DNA from: Neobacillus vireti
GTDB taxonomy: Bacteria > Bacillota > Bacilli > Bacillales > Cytobacillaceae
Direction: 5' to 3'
Assembly (NCBI RefSeq): GCF_001026695.1
Contig: NZ_LDNB01000002.1
Span: 619,622 to 669,386 of the forward strand
DNA: 49,765 bases
Positions 24,551 to 31,816 of this stretch are shown here, piece after piece. Both the position numbers and the translations under genes were made by a program. Within the stretch, counting starts at the first letter, position 1, and the number at the start of each line of letters is the position of its first letter. The notes below the pieces were generated by a model. It was not told the origin of the DNA, searched no databases, and saw only the letters and a program-made list of their open reading frames with translations.

Positions 24551-25876
24551 TTGAACGCAATTAGTCTTTTTAGTTCAGCAGGAATTGGGGATTTAGGGTT
24601 ACATACAAACGGGATTAACACTGTAGTTAACAGTGAAATTCTTCCTGATAGGATGGAACTGTTTTCGGCCAATTTCCCGCAGAGTAAGAATTTTTTGGGG
24701 GATATCTGGGAGACCAAGGAAGATATCATCAAGTATTATAAGGAGAATTACGATGAAGAGTTATTCCTTTTGTTAGCAACTCCCCCATGTCAAGGAATGT
24801 CACCTAACGGTGCAGGAAAACTATTAAGTGAATATAGAAAGGGATTAAGACCGAAATTGGATGAGAGAAATCGTCTAATTATTCCTACTTTGGATGTTAT
24901 CACTGCTCTTAAACCTAAATGGGTTGTATTTGAAAATGTTCCTAAGATGAAAGATACTGTAATATTAGATGAAAATGATAGATTAGTTAATATAATTGAG
25001 TATATAAGAGAAAGACTAGGCACTGACTATGTAGGAGGTGCTGAAGTAGTAGATGTAGCAGATTATGGAGTTCCTCAAAATCGAAAAAGATTGATAACTA
25101 TATTTACTCGTTCTGAAGTAGGAAAGGAATACTTTGATATAACGGGAAGCTTTATACCAGAGTCAACTCATTCTCAAAATGGAAAAAATGGAAAGAGGAA
25201 ATGGTTAACGCTTAGAGAGGCAATATTTGGATTACCTGAATTAGAAGGAAGAAAAGGAAAAGAAAAGGACTCTTCTTTTCATGAATTGCATTTTGTAAAT
25301 CTATTGGATGATAAAAAATACACTTGGGTTAAACATACTCCAGAAGGTGATACAGCATTTAACAATCAGTGCATAAACCCCCATTGTGGATTTGCAGGCA
25401 ATAGAAAGCATGGTGCTACTATAGATAAGAAAGATGGTATTAACAAATATAATACTGATACTCCACTTTATTGTGAAAAATGTAACTCGCTTCTGCCACG
25501 TCCATATACAGAGGATAAGTCAGGAAATATAAGAATAATGAAGGGTTATACCAGTGCTTATAAAAGAATGTTTTGGGATGAACCCGCTAGTACATTAACC
25601 ATGAACTTCCAATACGCATGTTCTGATAATAAGCTACATCCAGAGCAAAATAGGGTTTTGTCAATATACGAAGCGACTATAATACAGACTATTAATAATT
25701 ATAATTACTCATTTAAAATTAATGGGAAACTTGTAAAGACGGGTTTAATTCGTGATTCTATTGGTGAAAGTGTTCCACCTAAGCTAATTGATATGGTTTG
25801 TTCCAATATTTTATCCATAGAACGAGTAGAACACAATCGTTTCAAAGATGCATATAAACAATTAGCATTACTATAG
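24551..25876 (+). CDS. DNA cytosine-5 methyltransferase
   Basis: A 441-aa C5-cytosine methyltransferase. It has motif I LFSSAGIGDLGLH, the catalytic Cys80 in TPPCQGMS (motif IV), FENVPKM (motif VI), YGVPQNRKRLI (motif VIII) and a C-terminal motif X part. The variable region carries four cysteines in CINPHC and CEKCNS, a possible zinc ribbon inside the target-recognition part. The start is TTG with GAGGTG upstream. It converges on the HTH-endonuclease gene with a terminator between, so the two probably form a type II restriction-modification system. The recognition sequence cannot be read from the protein. Confidence 0.92.
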   Translation: MNAISLFSSAGIGDLGLHTNGINTVVNSEILPDRMELFSANFPQSKNFLGDIWETKEDIIKYYKENYDEELFLLLATPPCQGMSPNGAGKLLSEYRKGLRPKLDERNRLIIPTLDVITALKPKWVVFENVPKMKDTVILDENDRLVNIIEYIRERLGTDYVGGAEVVDVADYGVPQNRKRLITIFTRSEVGKEYFDITGSFIPESTHSQNGKNGKRKWLTLREAIFGLPELEGRKGKEKDSSFHELHFVNLLDDKKYTWVKHTPEGDTAFNNQCINPHCGFAGNRKHGATIDKKDGINKYNTDTPLYCEKCNSLLPRPYTEDKSGNIRIMKGYTSAYKRMFWDEPASTLTMNFQYACSDNKLHPEQNRVLSIYEATIIQTINNYNYSFKINGKLVKTGLIRDSIGESVPPKLIDMVCSNILSIERVEHNRFKDAYKQLALL

Positions 25877-25878
25877 CA

Positions 25879-25903
25879 GGAGCTTTTCACTCCTGCTTTT
25901 TTA
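25879..25903. terminator. bidirectional terminator between methyltransferase and endonuclease genes
   Basis: The stem GCAGGAG/CTCCTGC with a 7-base loop is followed by TTTTTT on the plus strand. Confidence 0.8.
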
Positions 25904-25923
25904 CCTTTAAAAAGTTAATTTAC

Positions 25924-26943
25924 TTACTTTATGTTATATCCAATCCATTTTCGATTAGACAATGTGGATATGTAGTCTTCATCTTCTATTACAGCAATCC
26001 AGTTTTCGCACATTTTTTTAACGCCGCCAGAATTCATAATAGAAACACTGGTCGTTCTTCCTCCGTTCTCTTTTGGTTGAACAATTTTACCCCAGTCATC
26101 TTCAGTTAAATCATTTCTATAAAAAACAGCACAGATCGTAGGAAGACCGTCTAAAAAATCCCAGTAAATTGAAATTAGGTTGTTTGTTTCTCGGTGATGG
26201 GCTTTCCAATCAAACCCAATCAGCTTATGAACTCTTTGTTCACCAATTAATGGTTTAGACATCACTTTTGCAGAAGGGGTAGAGCCGCAAGTCGCTTTTA
26301 CTTCTAATCCCCCATACTTAAATGGACTAAACAAACTTTTTTCTTTTGGATATAACTTTCCATCTACAACATCTACAATTGAGTTAAAATAAGAAAGAGA
26401 TTCTTCGGAATTAACAAGCAATAAGTCAGGATATCCGTCTTGATGAGGGTTTTTAAACAAGCCTTTATTCGAAACTAGTTCAAGGCTGCTGACGAAAAAT
26501 TCTCCAATAAATCCACTTAAGTTTCGCATACCCAATGCTTCAAATACTTCAACACCAGACTCAGTAGTTATATCACTAAGCCTTTTAAGATTTGTATTTG
26601 TTGCTATGACAGCCTCTACAATCTGCTCCTTAGACAAAATAACCTCATCATGTAAGATTACATCAGCGTTGTTATTTACTACATAACTGTACATTTCACT
26701 TTTCCTCTTTTCATTTAGATGACTGTTTGATAGTTCCAATTCCTTAAATAAATCAGATAATTTTGTATCCAAAGTTTTTGCAACCCTAGACAACACGTTA
26801 AGAGTAGGACTTCGAAGTCCACGCTCTAAAAGGCTTATATACGTTCGGTCTAGCTCACAAAATTCTGCTAGTTTTTCTTGAGTTAAGCCTTTTGTAAGCC
26901 TATGCCTTTGTATTAAAGACCCTAATGCTTTTTCAGATGACAA
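25924..26943 (-). CDS. HTH-restriction endonuclease fusion
   Basis: A 339-aa protein. Residues 6-65 form an XRE/Cro-type helix-turn-helix (IQRHRLTKGLTQEKLAEFCE, then RTYISLLERGLRSPT), like restriction-modification controller proteins. The rest is a likely PD-(D/E)xK nuclease: Asp173 in GYPDLLLVN and Glu214-x-Lys216 in GLEVKAT. The convergent C5 methyltransferase supports a type II endonuclease. A controller domain fused to the nuclease suggests autoregulation. The start is TTG with AAGGAGGAGGG upstream. The nuclease family is my inference from motifs and context. Confidence 0.75.
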   Translation of the reverse strand: MSSEKALGSLIQRHRLTKGLTQEKLAEFCELDRTYISLLERGLRSPTLNVLSRVAKTLDTKLSDLFKELELSNSHLNEKRKSEMYSYVVNNNADVILHDEVILSKEQIVEAVIATNTNLKRLSDITTESGVEVFEALGMRNLSGFIGEFFVSSLELVSNKGLFKNPHQDGYPDLLLVNSEESLSYFNSIVDVVDGKLYPKEKSLFSPFKYGGLEVKATCGSTPSAKVMSKPLIGEQRVHKLIGFDWKAHHRETNNLISIYWDFLDGLPTICAVFYRNDLTEDDWGKIVQPKENGGRTTSVSIMNSGGVKKMCENWIAVIEDEDYISTLSNRKWIGYNIK

Positions 26944-26997
26944 CTTACCCTCCTCCTTTAGTACTGTTATTATCTACCAATCGACCTCTATCCTCTA

Positions 26998-27011
26998 CAG
27001 ACTATTGTCTG
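26998..27011. promoter_or_regulatory. inverted repeat upstream of the HTH-endonuclease gene
   Basis: CAGAC-TATT-GTCTG lies 55 bases before the endonuclease start, beside a GATAAT -10 on the minus strand (26977-26972). Size and symmetry resemble controller-protein boxes of restriction-modification systems, so it may be the site at which the fused HTH regulates its own gene. The rest of 26944-27415 is AT-rich without a visible gene. Confidence 0.4.
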
Positions 27012-27415
27012 CAAAAATGTATTTTTTATTAAAAATAACTTTGGTTTATTAGGGTTTATTAAAACCCATGTATAAGTTAAAGGGTAAATTCATGATTTAA
27101 TGGTTAGAAAATATTGATTAAAAATGAGGGAAAGGTCACGAACTCTTGGGCGTATATTAGTCGTTTATATGTATAAAGGACTAGAAAACCTTTTATAATG
27201 AATGGGTATGTTGAATATATTTTTAAAAGCAATGTATTTAATAAAATGGATTAATGGATTGTTGATGAAATCTTTATATTTAAAGAAAAGCCTAACAAAC
27301 TCTTAAAATACTAAGGTAACGTTTATTATCAATTAGATTTATAAACATCTATTGAGTTAACAAAGACGTTATACAATGGTAAAATGTGTATATATTCTTA
27401 AGGGGGTTGAATCGA

Positions 27416-27730
27416 TTGAAAGAACTAGGTCAAGGCTTAAATGGGTGGTTAGACGCTAATGGTACTTTTCATGAATGTGAATATGGAAAACACAGTGAGT
27501 TTGCAGCTAAGATGAACGTTAAAGGGGCAGTACTTCAGGACAACAATTGGATAAACTTCAGTTCTAAGAAATTTGAACTAGGTGGTTCCGACCATTGTGT
27601 TGCCGGGATATATTCAGAACCAACTGAAGAACAAATTGAATGGTTAAAAAACAATATGGGTAAATTAGATAAACAACAGGTTGAAGATATTAAGGATGCG
27701 TTTAGCTTCTATAAGGTAATAGGGGATTAG
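27416..27730 (+). CDS. hypothetical protein paired with the RipA-like gene
   Basis: A 104-aa soluble protein I do not recognise, with KELGQGLNGWLDANGTFHEC at the start, a strand-rich middle and a C-terminal helix (EEQIEWLKNNMGKLDKQQ). The TTG at 27416 is chosen because AAGGGGG lies just before it; an upstream frame from 27386 has no start signal. It is four bases ahead of the RipA-like gene, so they form one operon. Close pairing of a small soluble protein with a membrane oligomer at the end of a cargo region suggests a joint function. Confidence 0.55.
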   Translation: MKELGQGLNGWLDANGTFHECEYGKHSEFAAKMNVKGAVLQDNNWINFSSKKFELGGSDHCVAGIYSEPTEEQIEWLKNNMGKLDKQQVEDIKDAFSFYKVIGD

Positions 27731-27734
27731 TAGT

Positions 27735-28607
27735 ATGAAAGAAATAAATTTAAAACAATATCAGAAGTCTTTTAAATTGAATGAAAACGATAGTACTAAC
27801 AAGATAAATGGTACAAAGGTAAAAAACTCAAGTTCGAAAGAAGACAGAACTGGTAAATCAAATTCCAATGAACTTACAAAAGAAGCACTTAAACAGGCAC
27901 TTGATATTAGAAAGTTTGAAATAGATATGTACTGGAAAAGGGCTACTTACTTTTGGACGATTATAGGTGTTATTTTTGCAGGTTATTTTCTTTTAATGAG
28001 TAAAGAAATATTAAATTCCCAACCAACTTTAATTTTTCTTTTAAATTGTATAGGATTTATTTTTTCATTGAGTTGGTACTTAGTTAATAGAGGTAGTAAG
28101 TTTTGGCAGAATAACTGGGAGAGACACGTTGACTTACTCGAGGATCAGGTAATGGGACCGCTGTATAAAACAGTAATACAAAACAGTAATTTAAAGATTC
28201 ATCACTTTCATAAAGAGTATAATTATTCTGTATCTAAAATTAATCAAATATTAAGTTTGATAGTTACAATTATTTGGGCGCTAATGGGTATTTTTTACAT
28301 TATTAATTATGGGTTTAACTTTTCAATAGCGAAGAAATTAACGTACATATTAAAACATAACTTTCACTACACCTTAAAACACGAAAATGGTTACCTTTTA
28401 ATATTGATTGCTTTATGTACGATTATTGCTTCATATCTTTTGCACAGATATGGAAAATCAGATTCAGTTAACCAAGGAGTAGGAACATCTGAAAAATCGG
28501 ATTCGGAAAACAAAGGTTTTAGGAAAACCAAGAAATCAAAATTCAAAATAAAAGCTTCAGGGGAATCTGAAATTAGACAAAGAGAAAATAAGGTGTGGAA
28601 ATCTTAA
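27735..28607 (+). CDS. RipA-family-like membrane protein
   Basis: A 290-aa protein with four membrane segments in two hairpins (about residues 74-92, 97-117, 175-197, 218-235). The first hairpin and its border (FEIDMYWKRATYFWTIIG, then SWYLVNRGSKFWQNNWERHVDLLED) fit what databases call RipA-family octameric membrane proteins, as far as I recall. The N-terminal 50 and C-terminal 50 residues are Lys/Ser/Asn-rich and probably disordered. It is co-transcribed with the 104-aa gene. The role of the family outside Francisella is unclear; a stress or defence function here is speculation. Confidence 0.65.
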   Translation: MKEINLKQYQKSFKLNENDSTNKINGTKVKNSSSKEDRTGKSNSNELTKEALKQALDIRKFEIDMYWKRATYFWTIIGVIFAGYFLLMSKEILNSQPTLIFLLNCIGFIFSLSWYLVNRGSKFWQNNWERHVDLLEDQVMGPLYKTVIQNSNLKIHHFHKEYNYSVSKINQILSLIVTIIWALMGIFYIINYGFNFSIAKKLTYILKHNFHYTLKHENGYLLILIALCTIIASYLLHRYGKSDSVNQGVGTSEKSDSENKGFRKTKKSKFKIKASGESEIRQRENKVWKS

Positions 28608-28796
28608 GCATATTCTCATATAGTTCAAAAATGTTTTAAGCTGCTTTTTATGTATTTCAATATATTATAAGACTTGAAAATAGTGAATACTTCCTACATA
28701 ATAGAGACTGTGATGATTAAGAGTAATACTGGCGAGAACTTTGCAAAAAGCCTTGCGAGGAATACGCTAGGAACGTTGATATAACAGCTTTCCAGA

Positions 28797-28893
28797 GGGG
28801 CTGAATGGGGTACTGGTGTCCTCCACAGTCTTCAAAACTGCTTGAGACCTGCGTGCCAGGTCTGGTGGGTTCGATTCCCACGCAGTCCCGCCA
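28797..28893 (+). tRNA. selC: tRNA-Sec (UCA), copy 2
   Basis: All 97 nt are identical to the copy at 12445: anticodon loop CTTCAAA, long variable arm, T arm and GCCA end. Identity begins exactly at the first acceptor base and stops exactly at CCA; neither flank is shared. A terminator follows at 28923, so this 3' side is probably the original chromosomal context, and the integrated element lies upstream. Whether this copy has its own promoter is unclear: I saw no good one in the 190 bases before it. Confidence 0.93.
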
Positions 28894-28922
28894 AAGTACC
28901 CTAAACAATTCAATTAATGTTT

Positions 28923-28959
28923 GCCAATCCCAATCATATCAAGGGTTTGGCGTTTTTTT
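28923..28959 (+). terminator. terminator after selC copy 2
   Basis: The stem GCCAATCCC/GGGTTTGGC (one mismatch) with an 11-base loop is followed by GTTTTTTTA. Confidence 0.7.
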
Positions 28960-29067
28960 ATTTTTTGCTGTTTCCTAAAGAAAACGAGAGTTTTAGAATT
29001 TATTTTGCATTTTTTTTGCACCAAATAGATCTGCCATGGTTTCATCAACTATTCGAGTTTCTACCTG

Positions 29068-29979
29068 TTACAATTCGTCCATGATATGGGAATAAGTTTG
29101 TAACGTGGTGACAATATCATTATGACCAAGTCTACGGGATACATATTTTATATTAACCTTTTTAAAAAGAAAAGTTGATGCGTGGGTATGGTGGAGCCCA
29201 TGACACGTTATTTCTGTAACTCCGACCACACGACAGAGCGCTTTTAAAGTTTTGTTAGCCGCATTATTTGAAACGAGTTTCATCTTATTGTTCACGAAAA
29301 CTAAATTTTTCTTGTTTTTTAGACCAGTTTGTTTAATGACTTTATCTTGATCGTTGAGCAGATCTTTAAGAATATCACACATATCTTTATCAATTGTGAT
29401 GGTTCGCATTGATGCGTAGTTTTTGGTATCACTAAAATCATTTTTATTTTTTAAATCCCAAGTTTTGTTGATTGTGATTGTTTGATTGGTAAAGTCGACG
29501 CAGTCCCAGGTCATTCCAAGGATTTCGGAAAAACGTGCTCCCGTGGAGATGCCGAATAATATGATATACCGGGAAATATACCGTGGCTTCAAATTCTTCT
29601 TTGTCTCAGCGACAAGCAGTTTCAATTCTCCATAATTCAAATGCTTTAAATCCTCTGCTTTTTCCTTCTTTTCTCCCTTTACTGTTACCTTATAAGTTGG
29701 ACTTTTGGAAATTACTCCATCTTCTCGGGCAACTGATATGCAATGCTTTATATATAAATTCCGTTTTCGCAATGTTTCATTTGCGTATTTTGGAGCAAGT
29801 TCATTGATAAATTTTTGGTACATATCGCGCGTTAAGTCTTTCCAATCACTGATAATGACGGATAAAGATGGCGCTATTGTAGAGTAAATAATAAACTTAA
29901 TAGTTTGGCCAAAAGAATAATATCCAGATATTTTAAATTTGGGCTTCGTTAAATTGATTATGTACATGGTTTCCTGCAT
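29068..29979 (-). pseudogene. phage tyrosine integrase, degraded
   Basis: A 303-aa frame with a phage integrase catalytic domain: Arg149 (GARFSE), Lys186, His260, His286 (RLGHND) and Tyr296 (QTYSHI). The box II motif reads HGLHHTHAS where the family has H-x-L-R-H-T-H-A, so the second catalytic arginine (position 263) is replaced by His and activity is unlikely. The N-terminal arm-binding part is missing and the first 45 residues look out of frame. It ends about 175 bases from selC copy 2, the usual place beside an attachment site. Confidence 0.75.
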
Positions 29980-30042
29980 ACACTATGATTAACCTTAGCC
30001 TCACCGCTATATCCCTTGTCAGGAATAAAGCACAAAGACATG

Positions 30043-30076
30043 AAAAAGCCCTCTAAAAAATCAGTAGGGCTTTTTT
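30043..30076. terminator. terminator of the first YjcZ-type gene
   Basis: The stem AAAAAGCCCT/AGGGCTTTTTT with a loop of about 14 bases has T-rich sequence on both sides. It follows the minus-strand gene at 30100. Confidence 0.75.
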
Positions 30077-30099
30077 ATCGAATGAATCAGAGCCTAAAT

Positions 30100-30240
30100 T
30101 TAATAAAAAATTGCTGCTCCGATGATGATTAATAAGATGAACAATACAACGATTAAGGCGAAACCTCCGCCGTAACCAAAACCTCCACCGTAACCTCCGC
30201 CGTAACCGTAACCACCGATTCCACAGCCGCCGAAACACAT
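30100..30240 (-). CDS. YjcZ-family sporulation-associated micro-protein, copy 1
   Basis: A 46-aa protein starting MCFGGCGIGGYGYGG, then Gly/Tyr-rich, ending in the hydrophobic helix [19 protein letters not shown]. This is the signature of YjcZ-type small proteins, which are made during sporulation and associate with the spore or its membrane; their function is unknown. GGGGGA lies just before the ATG. A long Arg-rich frame on the same bases is only a shadow of this gene. It is the downstream member of a tandem pair. Confidence 0.88.
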   Translation of the reverse strand: MCFGGCGIGGYGYGGGYGGGFGYGGGFALIVVLFILLIIIGAAIFY

Positions 30241-30274
30241 AGAAAATCCCCCCATTCAATATAATTTTAGTTAC

Positions 30275-30397
30275 TCAATAATACCCACCGCCGTAGCCGC
30301 CATAGCCACCTCCCATAAAGGAAGCTCCTATAATGATAAGTAGGATGAACAATACAACAATCAATGCAAATCCACTGCCGTAAGCTCCATCACTCAT
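30275..30397 (-). CDS. YjcZ-family sporulation-associated micro-protein, copy 2
   Basis: A 40-aa protein: MSDGAYGS, the hydrophobic helix [18 protein letters not shown], and a Gly/Tyr tail [13 protein letters not shown]. The same helix as in copy 1 is present, but the glycine-rich part has moved behind it. GGAGGGG precedes the ATG at 30397; a longer upstream frame lacks a start signal. It lies 34 bases before copy 1 and probably shares its transcript. Confidence 0.88.
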   Translation of the reverse strand: MSDGAYGSGFALIVVLFILLIIIGASFMGGGYGGYGGGYY

Positions 30398-30561
30398 GAA
30401 AAACCCCTCCTCCCCTGTTGCATATAACAAATTATGTTTAATGGAAAAAAGTTGGTAGGGCACCTGTCCTAAAAGAATGAGCCATGCTGTTATTTTTATA
30501 ACGCCAAATTTTGCAACAAAAAAACCCATCTATTAGAGGAGCTAAAAAGGTAAATTATCAT

Positions 30562-30662
30562 TTATTGCTTATTTATTTCTTCTTGCTCAAGATCCTTCAC
30601 CAGCTGCGTAATGTCCTTGTCACCTTCCACGTGGTAAGACAAATCTTTCTTAATCTGCGTCC
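30562..30662 (-). pseudogene. possible remnant of a small phage gene
   Basis: On the minus strand about 33 residues remain (FRTQIKKDLSYHVEGDKD, then a charged helix and a stop), directly downstream of the dnaB fragment. GGGAGGG stands before it, but the expected start codon reads GAG instead of ATG. I take it as a decayed small gene of the prophage replication module; no family is recognised. Confidence 0.3.
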
Positions 30663-30680
30663 TAAACTCGTAAGCCCTCC

Positions 30681-31557
30681 CTACACTAAATAATCCCGAA
30701 AACGGCTATAGTTCTTTTCAAACGCCAGCTTAATCACCCCCACAGGACCGTTCCGATGCTTGGCAATATTCAGGTTAATCAGCTCGCACTTATCCGGGCT
30801 CACCTGATCAAACTCATCCCGGCTTATTAGCATGATTACATCGGCATCCTGCTCAATGCTTCCAGAATCCCGCAAATCTGACATTACCGGGCGTTTGTCC
30901 GTACGCTGCTCCACACCTCTGGACAATTGGGACAACAGGATAATCGGTACCTCATAATGTCTCGCAATCTGCTTTAACTCTCTTGTTATACAGCCAACCG
31001 CCAAATCCTGGCGTTCAAACCGCTTCGTTTGAGTAATGAGCTGTAAATAATCGATGACCACCAGGTGCCCGCCATTTGCGTGCTCCCGCTTCGTCTTCTG
31101 GATTGCTGAGCGAATGTCGGCAACTGTTTGCCGCGGCTCATTCTAATGTTGGCTCGTTTAGAAACTGGAACCCAGCCCTCTTGAGCATTCTTAGTTTATA
31201 TTCGTTTAGTATAATGGTTTGATAGTGTTCATAGTTGTCTGCTTTGGGACAGCGGGTGATAATGTTATTCATATAACTAATACCGACATCTTCGCTGTTG
31301 CCTGTTAATTTTTCAGCCATTAAAATAATATCAATCGGCTTATTTTCATTTTGTAGTTCCTTCATCGCTTGAAACAGGAGCAGATTTCGTTGCTGCGAAA
31401 AATGGCATGGCTCTAAGGTGATTTCATGAATCAGTTCAGGAGCGAGAAAGACCGCACCTAATAGGATGCCTTCCGCTTCAAAAAGATTTTCTTGCTGCGT
31501 ATTCGGCAAGCCAGTTTGGTATTGGTATTCGATTGGCATGGTTGCGTTCGCGTTCAA
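30681..31557 (-). pseudogene. phage replicative helicase DnaB with the ATPase core deleted
   Basis: The N-terminal frame (31557-31138) has the DnaB N-domain: NLFEAEGILLGAVFLAPELI and IDIILMAEKL. The C-terminal frame (to 30681) has VADIRSAIQKTKREHANGG, VIDYLQLI, IILLSQLSRGVE and DLRDSGSIEQDADVIM. The segment between, including Walker A, is missing, and the two parts join out of frame at about 31138: NEPTLE runs into a stop while EPRQTVADIR starts in another frame. A deletion of roughly 150-200 residues explains this. It cannot be a working helicase. Confidence 0.85.
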
Positions 31558-31816
31558 TTCTCTCCCGTCCTTTCATCATCCATTCCTGCAGCTTTTCTGG
31601 AAAATCATTTTCTTCAAAAGGGAAGACTGCAATATCAGCAATCGCAGGTGGAAAAGGACTTTTTCGAATGTGGGTTTTCACCTTTGTCATTACCTGTTCA
31701 TAATCCATTTCAGAACAGAATTGGAACCATTGCTGGACCGTCTCATCCATAAATATGCAGTTGGGATAAACCGATTCAATAAGTATTAAAAGTTTGACTA
31801 CCTCTGCCTTGGTCAT
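31478..31816 (-). CDS. phage replicative helicase loader/inhibitor-like protein
   Basis: A 112-aa protein fitting phage helicase loaders of the SPP1 gp39 type: MTKAEVVKLLILIESVYPN, then EQVMTKVKTHIRKSPFPPAIADI. Such proteins bring DnaB to the origin or hold it off. It overlaps the start of the dnaB pseudogene by about 60-80 bases and overlaps the initiator gene at its own start, a typical phage replication cluster. The frame is intact, but with dnaB broken it has no partner in this remnant. Confidence 0.7.
   Translation of the reverse strand: MTKAEVVKLLILIESVYPNCIFMDETVQQWFQFCSEMDYEQVMTKVKTHIRKSPFPPAIADIAVFPFEENDFPEKLQEWMMKGRERIERERNHANRIPIPNWLAEYAARKSF

Larger units (their letters stand above)
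12445..28893. mobile_element. selC-integrated element flanked by 97-bp direct repeats
   Basis: The segment between two identical, complete tRNA-Sec genes is about 16.3 kb. It begins with a tyrosine integrase right after the left repeat and is visibly AT-richer than its flanks. It carries regulators, a prim-pol/helicase, an iteron cluster, a restriction-modification pair, MazG-like, GIY-YIG-like and RipA-like genes and several orphans. I recognised no capsid, terminase, portal, relaxase or type IV secretion gene. Direct repeats, integrase position and tRNA target are what is seen; a satellite or mobilisable life style is inferred. Confidence 0.88.

Noticed and set aside
12542..28796. CRISPR array in the element
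   Set aside because: The repeated GGAACA boxes are short, irregularly spaced and in both orientations, so they are iterons; no array with regular spacers occurs.
28717..28908. A 63-aa frame on the minus strand across selC copy 2
   Set aside because: It is the complement of the tRNA, with no start signal of its own; the structure of the tRNA explains the conservation.
30053..30259. An Arg/Trp-rich 68-aa frame
   Set aside because: It is an out-of-frame reading of the Gly/Tyr-rich YjcZ gene on the same strand, which has its own ribosome binding site and family signature.
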